Assembly (NCBI GenBank): GCA_015487535.1
Contig: WFPN01000266.1
Location: 1-13,630, forward strand
DNA: 13,630 bases
Source: Aquificaceae bacterium
Lineage (GTDB): Bacteria; Aquificota; Aquificia; Aquificales; Aquificaceae
Direction of reading: 5' to 3'
The notes beneath the pieces were generated by a model, which saw only the letters and a program-made list of their open reading frames with translations, searched no databases and was not told the origin of the DNA. Shown in pieces: positions 7,172 to 13,520 of this stretch. Position 1 is the first letter of the stretch, and every line of letters begins with the position of its first letter. Position numbers and translations under genes: made by a program.

Positions 7172-7902
7172 GCCACCACCTCCCGAGATTTCTTCAAAGT
7201 TTTCGCGAACTCAACCACCCTTCCGACAACGAAGACAGCGGGAGGGTCAACTTCAACGAGCCCTTCCGCGACACTCCCGAGCGTGGAAAATATCACCCTT
7301 TCCTCCTTCCATGTTCCCTTCTCCACGAAAGCTACGAGTTCCTCGGGATCCCTTCCCGCCTTTATTAATTCTCTTGCTATGCAGTCCCTATTCCCGACAC
7401 CCATGAGGATAACGAGGGTGTCCACCTTCGCGTAATCTGACCACCGGACCTCACCCCTGCACCTTCTCCCGGAGACCACAGCGAAGGCGGAGGAACACCC
7501 TCTGAGGGTCAGTGGGATCCCTGCGAGCTCCGGAACAGCGATGCAGGAGGAGATCCCCGGGACCACCTCCACCTCTATATCTCTCTCCAGAAGGTAGAGA
7601 ACCTCCTCAGCCCCTCTGCCGAAGATAAAGGGATCTCCCCCTTTTAGTCTCGTTACCTTATACCCCTCACGGACAAACTCCTCCATCAGGTTCAGTATCA
7701 TCTCCTGCCTTTCTTCCTGCTCGCCCTCTTTCTTCCCAACATATATGGTCTTTGTCCCCGATCTCAAAAGGTGGAGTATCTCAGGATTTACAAGCCTGTC
7801 GTAGAGAACCACGTCCGAGCCCCTCAGAACTTCAAGGGCCTTCAGTGTAAGAAGCTTGGGGTCTCCCGGTCCAGCCCCCACTATGTAAACCTTCCCCTTC
7901 AT
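7165..7902 (-). CDS. cobA: Uroporphyrinogen-III C-methyltransferase
   Basis: A 245-aa SUMT-type enzyme that uses two S-adenosylmethionines to turn uroporphyrinogen III into precorrin-2, the first step toward siroheme. Signatures are V-G-A-G-P-G-D-P at residues 8-15, Y-D-R-L-V at 34-38 and the R-L-K-G-G-D-P-F-I-F-G-R-G loop at 85-97, with the usual V-P-G-I-S-S region following. It lacks the CysG dehydrogenase/ferrochelatase domain, so those steps must be done elsewhere. Co-transcription with a siroheme-dependent sulfite reductase explains its place here. The start ATG 7902 overlaps the upstream stop as ATGA, with a strong GGAGG-type site before it. Confidence 0.95.
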   Translation of the reverse strand: MKGKVYIVGAGPGDPKLLTLKALEVLRGSDVVLYDRLVNPEILHLLRSGTKTIYVGKKEGEQEERQEMILNLMEEFVREGYKVTRLKGGDPFIFGRGAEEVLYLLERDIEVEVVPGISSCIAVPELAGIPLTLRGCSSAFAVVSGRRCRGEVRWSDYAKVDTLVILMGVGNRDCIARELIKAGRDPEELVAFVEKGTWKEERVIFSTLGSVAEGLVEVDPPAVFVVGRVVEFAKTLKKSREVVAC

Positions 7903-8648
7903 CCTTCAGCCCCCTCCTTCACCAGATATCCACCGATGAACATTAAAAACACGAGCAGGGCGTATCTAAGTTTCCTTTGGGGAAAAAACTTAAGGGTCTT
8001 GAGAGCCAGCAGGGTACCTACCAGACCGCCGAGCGTAAGTTTTGCAAGCACCTTAGTGTCTACATTTCCTAGGGAAAGGTGCACCGCACCGCCAAGAAGG
8101 GAGACAAGAAAACCGAAGGCGAGGCTCGTCCCAACCACATGGGGGACGCCTATATTTGTTGTACTGAGAAGGAGGAGCTCTACCAGGACACCTGAACCAA
8201 CGGAACTGAAACCTACCTCAATACCTATCAACAGAGAGGTAAGCGGAAGAAGATATTTGATATTCCTATGCACTACGTTGAAAGGTCCCAGACCCTTTGC
8301 GTGGAAGTACAGATTCACGAGCGATGTGGTAAGGACAAGGGTGCCAAGTATCAGCATCATCGTGTCCCTGTCCACGCCTATACGGCTTACACCGAGGGAA
8401 CCGAGGACGACGCCCGGAAGACCTTCCAGGCAGAGGTAAAGGAGCACGCGCCTATCGTAGAGTCCTTGCGACATATACAGAAACCCCGCATAACCCTTTA
8501 CCGCTGTTGCAAAGACGAGGGCTGTTCCCACCGCTACCGCAGGTTCCAGGTTCATCAGAGTAACCAGAAGTGGTGTTGTGAGTATTCCGGCACCAACACC
8601 TGTGAGTCCTATCAGGAAGGCTATAAGAAAACCTATCAGGAATTCCAC
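7899..8648 (-). CDS. TauE/SafE family anion transporter
   Basis: A 249-aa membrane protein with about seven to eight hydrophobic segments. It has the family pattern of two similar halves: an early G-L-T-G-V-G-A-G-I-L-T-T-P-L and a later V-G-F-S-S-V-G-S-G-V-L near residues 143-155. TauE/SafE (DUF81) proteins export or import small sulfur oxyanions and organosulfur compounds. Within this operon it could remove excess sulfite made by CysH, or bring in sulfate, since no classical sulfate permease is visible in the window. The direction cannot be read from sequence. Start is GTG 8648 with GAGGAGG 7 bases before it; the gene overlaps the 97-aa gene by 13 bases and cobA by 4. Confidence 0.85.
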   Translation of the reverse strand: MEFLIGFLIAFLIGLTGVGAGILTTPLLVTLMNLEPAVAVGTALVFATAVKGYAGFLYMSQGLYDRRVLLYLCLEGLPGVVLGSLGVSRIGVDRDTMMLILGTLVLTTSLVNLYFHAKGLGPFNVVHRNIKYLLPLTSLLIGIEVGFSSVGSGVLVELLLLSTTNIGVPHVVGTSLAFGFLVSLLGGAVHLSLGNVDTKVLAKLTLGGLVGTLLALKTLKFFPQRKLRYALLVFLMFIGGYLVKEGAEG

Positions 8649-8929
8649 GGTGTTACCTCCTCGGGCAGGGAGAACCCGAGAGCCTTTCCTACGCCCTTAA
8701 TCTCTTCCTTCAGGAGCTTCACTCCCTTAGAGTGGAGTCTTGAGTCTTCCTCCTTGGGAAAGGATACGAAGGTAAGAAGATCTTTGCTCCAGACCCCGAT
8801 CCAGATCCAATCCTCGCTTTCTTTCATAAACGCTTCCCTAGTGTTAAACCTCACTTTCTTCCAGCCTCTATCTTTCAAAACCCTTTCAAACCTCTCCCTG
8901 CTCACCTTTACCGGAACGTTTATCGCCAT
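8636..8929 (-). CDS. Unknown 97-aa protein in sulfate-assimilation operon
   Basis: I do not recognise this family. The protein is soluble and mixed alpha/beta in appearance: an N-terminal strand I-N-V-P-V-K-V, a helix with many charges, then paired aromatic strands W-I-W-I-G-V-W and L-T-F-V-S-F, and a C-terminal helix. It has no cysteines or metal motifs. Start ATG 8929 has GGAGGG 9 bases upstream, inside the end of cysH, giving a 44-base overlap with cysH; the end overlaps the transporter by 13 bases. This embedding argues that it is really translated and coupled to both. Its place between APS reductase and a sulfite/sulfate transporter suggests an accessory role in sulfur assimilation, but nothing in the sequence says which. 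Confidence 0.75.
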   Translation of the reverse strand: MAINVPVKVSRERFERVLKDRGWKKVRFNTREAFMKESEDWIWIGVWSKDLLTFVSFPKEEDSRLHSKGVKLLKEEIKGVGKALGFSLPEEVTPWNS

Positions 8930-9695
8930 CTTTCAATCCCTCCAGAACTTTGTCTGCGATCTTCTCAAAACCGCCGGTCTCAAGACTGCAGTGCATCCCG
9001 CACTCTTTGGGTGCGTTCTCCTCCCACCACCACCTCCCTGCCCTCGGATCCTCAAAGGGAGCGACAGGTTTCGTGCAGGGGACACACCCTATGCTCCTGA
9101 AACCTTTCTCGTAAAGCTCGTTGTAAGGGACCTTATTCTCCCTTATGTACTTCCAGACCTCCTCCTCCGTCCAGTCGGCGAGGGGGTTAACCTTAACGAT
9201 CTGTCCGTGGTCGTGGTCGACCTCTATCTTCATTATGTTGTGCCTGCTCGCCCACTGCTCCCTCCTGAGCCCGGTAACCCAGGCGTCCACCTTCTGCAGA
9301 GCTCTGATGAGAGGCCTTACCTTCCTCACGTGACAGCACAGGTGTCTCAGCTCAACGCTTCTGTAGAAGAGGTTTATCCCAAACCTACTTACCATGTCCT
9401 CTACCTCTTCCCTGTCTGGGAAGAAGACCTCTATCCTTATCCCGTATCTCCTTTCAACCTCTTCCATGAGCCTGTAGGTTTCCTCGTGAAGCCTTCCCGT
9501 ATCAACCGTGAAGACCCTCACCTCAGGGTTTATCCTCCAGGCCATGTCCAGGAGGACCATGTCTTCCGCCTGACTGCTCCAGGCTATGTAGAGCTTCGGG
9601 TGGAAGTTCTCGATCGCCCAGGATAAAACCTCTTCGGCGGAGCGATCCTCGTACTCGACCGCGAGTTCGTGAATCTTGAGCTCATCGAACCTCAT
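8886..9695 (-). CDS. cysH: Assimilatory APS reductase (CysH family)
   Basis: A 269-aa reductase that converts APS to sulfite and AMP. The PP-loop-like nucleotide site S-S-Q-A-E-D is at residues 40-45, and the C-terminal catalytic motif E-C232-G-M-H is intact. Four cysteines for a [4Fe-4S] cluster are present: the pair C120-C121 and C204-x2-C207. By family knowledge this double-cysteine pattern marks enzymes that prefer APS over PAPS, which agrees with the lack of an APS kinase nearby. An extra Cys (236) follows the catalytic motif. The last roughly 15 residues are a charged tail overlapping the next gene. ATG 9695 overlaps the sulfite reductase stop as ATGA, and its ribosome site GGGAGG lies inside the final codons of that gene. 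Confidence 0.95.
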   Translation of the reverse strand: MRFDELKIHELAVEYEDRSAEEVLSWAIENFHPKLYIAWSSQAEDMVLLDMAWRINPEVRVFTVDTGRLHEETYRLMEEVERRYGIRIEVFFPDREEVEDMVSRFGINLFYRSVELRHLCCHVRKVRPLIRALQKVDAWVTGLRREQWASRHNIMKIEVDHDHGQIVKVNPLADWTEEEVWKYIRENKVPYNELYEKGFRSIGCVPCTKPVAPFEDPRAGRWWWEENAPKECGMHCSLETGGFEKIADKVLEGLKDGDKRSGKGEQGEV

Positions 9696-9967
9696 AACGC
9701 ACCTCCCGCAAGGGCTAATATGAACTGAACCTCATCACCCTCTTTGAGTTCTGTATCAAGACCCTTCAAATACTTCACGTCCTCCTCGTTCACAAACACG
9801 TTTATGGCTGACTTTACCTCTCCCTTCTCGTTCAGGATCTTCTTCTTAAATCCGGGGTAGTCCTGGTCTAACTTGTCTATCAGCTCCCTGAGCGTTTTCG
9901 CTTCCACCCATAGCTCTGAAAGCCCGCCCGTTAACTTCGTGAGAGGTCCCATCATCCTGACCCTGAC
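9692..9967 (-). other. Ubiquitin-like (MoaD/ThiS-type) domain within the sulfite reductase
   Basis: About 91 codons encode the beta-grasp tail of the sulfite reductase. In free carriers such as MoaD, ThiS and CysO, the chain ends in Gly-Gly, which an E1-like enzyme adenylates and a sulfur donor turns into a thiocarboxylate. Here Ala-Leu follows Gly624-Gly625. Carriers with extra residues after Gly-Gly need a JAMM/Mov34-type protease first, as known for HcyS/HcyD of Wolinella methionine synthesis and QbsE/QbsD. No E1-like (ThiF/MoeB) or JAMM gene is in this window. Confidence 0.75.
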
Positions 9968-11575
9968 GCCCCTCTCCTCTATCCCCGAGACTTTCTCTTC
10001 ACCTTTCATTACCCTTAGGAGCTCCTCATCATCCAGACTCCTCACGAATTCGGTAAAGCTCCCTACACCTGACCTCCTGAAAGTCCTTATCAGGTTCTCC
10101 AGGTAGACTTTCGTTTCCTCAACTGTTGCCCTCTTCACGATTATCTTTCCTATACCCGCTTCCCTACCGTAACCTCCCCGGAGTATTATGTTCAAACCGC
10201 TCTCCACACTCCCATCGGGGTGCCTTATGTGGGTCGCCTGGAGCCCTATGTCGTTCAGCCAGTGGTGGGCACAGGCGTGAGGACATCCATCGGACCCTAT
10301 GAGGATGTCTCCAAGGTTCCCAAGCTTCTCTTCCAAGTAGTTCAGTATATCTACGAGCGTCTCCTTCGCGGAACCAACCGAGTAGTTGCAGAAGGGATCG
10401 CTCGTACAGGCTATGGAGAGGCACCTCGTCCTGGACACATCCAGGGGAAACCCTATATCCTTTAACCTTTCCGTTACGTACTCAACCTTATCCTCCTGGA
10501 CGTGGGTCAGTATGAGGTTCTGCCTCTGAGATATCCTTACCCCGAGGCCTTCTTTTTTTGCGATTTCTCCAATCCTCAGGAGCTGGTCTCCTTTAACCCT
10601 TCCAGCCTGAACCGGAACGGTGATGTAGTAAAGACCTCTCTGCTTTTGCTCCCTTATACCCTCGTGGAAATCTCTTTTAACGGGTTTTGGCCCCTCCTCC
10701 AAGAACTCAGGCTTGAAGGGCAGGCGTTCGAGGAGAAGCTCTCTGAAGCGCTCCACTCCCACCCTGTCTATGAAGTACTTGATCCTAGCCCGCACAAAGG
10801 ACCTTCTGTTTTCCGGATCCTCCCTCCATATATCTACAACAGCCTTTGCCACCTCGAGAACCTTTTCCGGTTCCACGAACATACCCAAGGGTCTTGCTAT
10901 CCTGGGAGTTGAGGAGAGGCCCCCACCCACCCAGACTGCGAAGCCCTCCTTGCCTTCCTTCAGCATCCCGACGAAGGCAAGGTCGTGAAGCTCAGGATAG
11001 TTGCAGTGGTAAGGGCAGGCGGACAGGGTTATCTTGAACTTCCTCGGGAGGTCAAAGTACTCCCTGCGGTTCGGATCTGAGAAGAATTCTGAAAGTTTCT
11101 CTATAGGCTCTTCCACTTCAAAGAACTCATCTTTGTCCACGCCCGCTACTGGACAGCTCGTGATGTTCCTGACTGTGTCCCCACAGGGCCCTGGCCTGAA
11201 CAGCCCAACAGCTCTTAACTCAGAGATAACCTCAGGAAGGTCTTCAAGCCTGACGTAGTGGAGCTGGATGTCCTGTCTGGTTGTGAGCTCGGCGTAGTTG
11301 TTCAATCTTTTAGCAAATTCACCCACGGTGAGGAGCTGGTCTGGGGTCAGCCTACCCGCCGGGATCTTTATACGGAGAAGGAAGGTTCCCACCCTCGGCT
11401 TGTCATGGTAGAGCCCGTACCACTGAAGTCTAACCAGGTCCTCCTCTGGAACCTTCTCGTATCCTCTGGATATAAGTGTGTCCAGCTCCTTCAGTATATC
11501 CAGAGGATGCTTCTCCTTCTTTAGCCTCTCCCTGGGGTTCTTCTTGTAGATCTCTTCCCAGCTGACCTTTCCCAT
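9692..11575 (-). CDS. sir: Siroheme sulfite reductase fused to C-terminal MoaD/ThiS-like domain
   Basis: Residues 1 to about 530 form a ferredoxin-type nitrite/sulfite reductase with the usual two-fold repeat. The siroheme-[4Fe-4S] ligands are C390-x5-C396 and C431-P-H-A-C435, with substrate-site basic segments such as T-T-R-Q-D and S-Q-R-Q-N (about 98-102 and 349-353). It should reduce sulfite to sulfide with six electrons. Residues about 537-627 are an extra beta-grasp domain: strand V-R-V-R, helix T-L-R-E-L-I-D-K-L, strand A-I-N-V-F-V-N, L-K-E-G-D-E-V and the tail L-A-G-G-A-L. That is the MoaD/ThiS sulfur-carrier pattern, but two residues follow the Gly-Gly. Context (sat, cysH, cobA) favours sulfite over nitrite. 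First gene of the operon, about 5 bases after the predicted sigma-54 start site, so almost leaderless. The fused domain is the odd feature. Confidence 0.92.
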   Translation of the reverse strand: MGKVSWEEIYKKNPRERLKKEKHPLDILKELDTLISRGYEKVPEEDLVRLQWYGLYHDKPRVGTFLLRIKIPAGRLTPDQLLTVGEFAKRLNNYAELTTRQDIQLHYVRLEDLPEVISELRAVGLFRPGPCGDTVRNITSCPVAGVDKDEFFEVEEPIEKLSEFFSDPNRREYFDLPRKFKITLSACPYHCNYPELHDLAFVGMLKEGKEGFAVWVGGGLSSTPRIARPLGMFVEPEKVLEVAKAVVDIWREDPENRRSFVRARIKYFIDRVGVERFRELLLERLPFKPEFLEEGPKPVKRDFHEGIREQKQRGLYYITVPVQAGRVKGDQLLRIGEIAKKEGLGVRISQRQNLILTHVQEDKVEYVTERLKDIGFPLDVSRTRCLSIACTSDPFCNYSVGSAKETLVDILNYLEEKLGNLGDILIGSDGCPHACAHHWLNDIGLQATHIRHPDGSVESGLNIILRGGYGREAGIGKIIVKRATVEETKVYLENLIRTFRRSGVGSFTEFVRSLDDEELLRVMKGEEKVSGIEERGVRVRMMGPLTKLTGGLSELWVEAKTLRELIDKLDQDYPGFKKKILNEKGEVKSAINVFVNEEDVKYLKGLDTELKEGDEVQFILALAGGAL

Positions 11576-11590
11576 GGCGAAGAGATCTCT

Positions 11591-11606
11591 TGCAAATCGC
11601 GTGCCA
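11591..11606 (-). promoter_or_regulatory. Sigma-54 (-24/-12) promoter of the sulfite reductase operon
   Basis: On the minus strand the bases read TGGCAC-GCGAT-TTGCA, a match to the sigma-54 consensus TGGCAC-N5-TTGC at every fixed position. The invariant GG (11605-11604) and GC (11593-11592) are ten bases apart as required. Predicted transcription starts near 11580, five or so bases before the sir ATG at 11575, so there is almost no leader. The divergent neighbour is a sigma-54 activator gene. Confidence 0.85.
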
Positions 11607-11679
11607 AAAACCGATGTCTTATGGAAGATTTGGCGTGCAAGTTTTTAACGTAGGTTTCCTGTTTCGGCCCTGTAGGGGG

Positions 11680-11701
11680 CTGTTGAAAAAATATACACAC
11701 G
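11680..11701 (+). promoter_or_regulatory. Possible sigma-70 promoter region of the activator gene
   Basis: TTGAAA near 11682 and CATATT near 11704 are about 16 bases apart and precede the activator ATG at 11719. The -10 match is only 4 of 6, and no clear ribosome binding site precedes the ATG, so the transcript may also be nearly leaderless. A small inverted repeat CCCT-GT-AGGG lies at about 11668-11677 and could bind a regulator. Weak evidence. Confidence 0.25.
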
Positions 11702-11718
11702 TTGCATATTTGTTAAAC

Positions 11719-13053
11719 ATGGAGCGGGTAGTTCTCTTCTCTAAAGACACCTCACTCAATTTAGATGGTATACCCTGTGTTGAGGACCTGGACGAGGATA
11801 CAAAGGGAAAGGTCATCCTTATGGACATAGACACGGTAGGGTTTTCCCTGCTTCCAGACCTGAAGGAGAATAACATCCTCATAGCACTAACTGGCAAGCA
11901 CATACCCGGGTATGTAATGAAACTATCGAGCCTTGGTTTCTATGACGTCCTATCAAAGCCTGTCGATCTGAAGGAGCTGGACGTTGTTGTAAGGAGGGCA
12001 TCGGAGGAGTTGAACCGAAGGGAAAGGGTGATCCTTTTACCTCCGGCACCCGAGGATGAACTGAAGGGTGAGCTTTGTGAAGAGCTCTGCTCCATAGCTG
12101 GTGGATACAGGAGCATGAAGGAGGTTCTCAAGCTCGCAGGAAGGGCAGCCCCCGTGGACGTTCCGGTTCTCATAACCGGGGAGAGCGGGACAGGAAAGGA
12201 GCTCTTTGCCAAAGCCATATGGAAGCTCTCCTCAAGATGGCAAGGACCCTTTGTAGCTGTGAACTGCTCCGCCATTCCCGAGAACCTCTTAGAGGCAGAG
12301 CTCTTCGGGTATGAGAAGGGAGCTTTCACGGGTGCAAGTGCTTCTAAGGTTGGACTTATAGAGGAGACGGACCACGGAGTGCTTTTCCTGGACGAGATAG
12401 GGGACATGCCCCTCTCTCTTCAGCCGAAGATACTGAGGGTTCTCCAGGAAAAGAAGATAAGGAGGATCGGTAGCAACAGGGAAAGGAGCGTTAACTTCAG
12501 GCTTATATGTGCAACGAACAAGGATCTTAGCAGACTTATAAAGGAAGGTAAGTTCAGAGAGGACCTTTACTACAGAATATCAACAATCCACATACACCTA
12601 CCACCTTTGAGGGAAAGAAAGGAGGACATACCCGATCTTGTAAACTGTATATTGAGAAAGCTATCGAAGGAAATGGACAAGAAGATAAAAGGCTACACAG
12701 ATGGTTTTCTAAAGAAGATCATGAACTACCCGTGGCCAGGCAACGTCCGTGAACTTGAAAACGCTTTGAGAAAAGCTATAGCTCTGAACAACTCCGAAGT
12801 TCTTACAGAAAAGGATATCAAGCTAAGTTACGAAGGTCACGGGGAAACAAACAGTTTTGAAAATATAGTTCGCAAAGAAATAAGGAGGCTAATCAAAGAG
12901 ACCCCTGGAGATGTTTACCACAGATTGATCGATAAGATCTCCAAGTTAGCTGTTGAAGAAGCCTTAAGAGAAGCTAACGGAAACCAGGTCCTTGCTTCAA
13001 AAGTTCTGGGCATAAATAGGATTACTTTGAGAAAAAAGTTGGCGGAAACGTAA
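11719..13053 (+). CDS. Sigma-54-dependent transcriptional activator (NtrC family)
   Basis: A 444-aa activator when started at ATG 11719; an upstream ATG at 11590 would add 43 residues that look non-coding and run through the sigma-54 promoter. Residues 1 to about 100 resemble a response-regulator receiver, with L-M-D36-I-D38 as candidate phosphorylation site, T58 and K80, but the N-terminal acidic pair is missing, so the metal site is incomplete. The AAA+ domain has Walker A G-E-S-G-T-G-K-E (154-161), the sigma-54 contact loop G-A-F-T-G-A (201-206) and Walker B F-L-D-E (223-226). The end is a Fis-type helix-turn-helix (G-N-Q-V-L-A-S-K-V-L-G-I-N). It is divergent from the sulfite reductase operon, whose promoter is a consensus sigma-54 site, so that operon is the obvious target. 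No histidine kinase is adjacent; the signal is unknown. Confidence 0.93.
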   Translation: MERVVLFSKDTSLNLDGIPCVEDLDEDTKGKVILMDIDTVGFSLLPDLKENNILIALTGKHIPGYVMKLSSLGFYDVLSKPVDLKELDVVVRRASEELNRRERVILLPPAPEDELKGELCEELCSIAGGYRSMKEVLKLAGRAAPVDVPVLITGESGTGKELFAKAIWKLSSRWQGPFVAVNCSAIPENLLEAELFGYEKGAFTGASASKVGLIEETDHGVLFLDEIGDMPLSLQPKILRVLQEKKIRRIGSNRERSVNFRLICATNKDLSRLIKEGKFREDLYYRISTIHIHLPPLRERKEDIPDLVNCILRKLSKEMDKKIKGYTDGFLKKIMNYPWPGNVRELENALRKAIALNNSEVLTEKDIKLSYEGHGETNSFENIVRKEIRRLIKETPGDVYHRLIDKISKLAVEEALREANGNQVLASKVLGINRITLRKKLAET

Positions 13054-13084
13054 ACATTACCTTCATACCTGCGGATTTACGATG

Positions 13085-13147
13085 GTGACCGTATGAACTT
13101 TTCCTCTAGGAGAGTGACCATGTCAACTTTTAACTCCGGTAGAGTGA
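13085..13147 (+). repeat. Degenerate tandem repeat, period 29-30 bases, IS-end-like
   Basis: Two adjacent units start GTGACC at 13085 and 13114, share AACTTTT seven to twelve bases in, and end in AGAGTGA, where the GTGA begins the next unit; a third, weaker unit starts GTGAAT at 13144. Short tandem GTGAC...GTCAACTTTT units resemble transposase-binding repeats at the ends of IS21-like elements as I recall them. No transposase is next to them, so this would be a relic. The rest of 13054-13250 holds nothing else I can identify. Confidence 0.45.
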
Positions 13148-13252
13148 ATAGAGTAATGAACTAAAGAGGTTAGGGAATTTTGACCTGATGACCGCTCTGG
13201 GGAAGCCTGCATTGAATCTGTCCGACTTTCAATCCTTGCCCGGAACCGAATA

Positions 13253-13275
13253 CGTATATACTTTTTGTATATACG
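13253..13275. promoter_or_regulatory. vapBC operator: perfect 9-bp inverted repeat
   Basis: CGTATATAC at 13253-13261 and GTATATACG at 13267-13275 are exact inverted repeats around TTTTT. The right arm abuts the GGAGGT ribosome site (13275-13280) and the left arm contains a -10-like TATACT. This is the layout expected for autorepression by a VapB-VapC complex. Confidence 0.7.
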
Positions 13276-13286
13276 GAGGTTCGGAT

Positions 13287-13520
13287 GTGAAAAAGGCAAA
13301 GGTCTTCAGGAGTGGCAACTCAATAGCGGTGAGGATACCCAAGGAGTTCGGGCTGAAGGAGGGAGAAGTTTACCTGAAAAAGGAAGACGGCACAATAGTG
13401 ATAATCCCGAAGGAAAGCAAGTGGGACAGGCTGTATAAGGAGCTCGAGAAAGTCCCGGAAGCGAGGGACTTCATGATCGAAAGAAATCAGCCGGAACCTC
13501 AGGAGAGGGAGATCTTCTGA
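13287..13520 (+). CDS. vapB: VapB-type antitoxin (AbrB/SpoVT fold)
   Basis: A 77-aa antitoxin. The N-terminal half is a swapped-hairpin AbrB-like DNA-binding domain: V-F-R-S-G-N-S-I-A-V-R-I-P-K-E-F at about residues 6-21, then the second strand set with G-E-V-Y-L. The C-terminal half is charged and should wrap the toxin, ending in E-R-E-I-F. I start at GTG 13287, preceded by GGAGGT with a 6-base gap; the longer frame from 13188 would read through the operator. The toxin gene begins directly after its stop codon. It should neutralise VapC and repress its own promoter at the inverted repeat just upstream. Confidence 0.85.
   Translation: MKKAKVFRSGNSIAVRIPKEFGLKEGEVYLKKEDGTIVIIPKESKWDRLYKELEKVPEARDFMIERNQPEPQEREIF

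Noticed and set aside
8268..9626. Long 452-codon open frame on the plus strand
   Set aside because: It lies antisense to tauE, the 97-aa gene and cysH, all clearly real by motif; its translation is rich in Pro, His, Leu and Arg with no family pattern.
9692..11575. Assimilatory nitrite reductase instead of sulfite reductase
   Set aside because: The two share a fold and cofactors, but the operon has sat, cysH and a sulfur-anion transporter and no nitrate genes; sulfite is favoured, not proven.
11629..11645. Second sigma-54-like site on the plus strand (TTTGGCGTGCAAG)
   Set aside because: It has GG but no GC at the required ten-base spacing; it forms only an imperfect inverted repeat with the real promoter.
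11590..11718. 43-residue N-terminal extension of the sigma-54 activator
   Set aside because: It would run through the sigma-54 promoter and intergenic region; the receiver-like fold starts at ATG 11719.
13221..13240. CRISPR-like tail (CTTTCAATCC)
   Set aside because: Only one occurrence, no spaced repeats and no cas genes; treated as chance.
13188..13286. N-terminal extension of VapB from ATG 13188
   Set aside because: It would translate the inverted-repeat operator and the GGAGGT site; GTG 13287 is well placed after that site.
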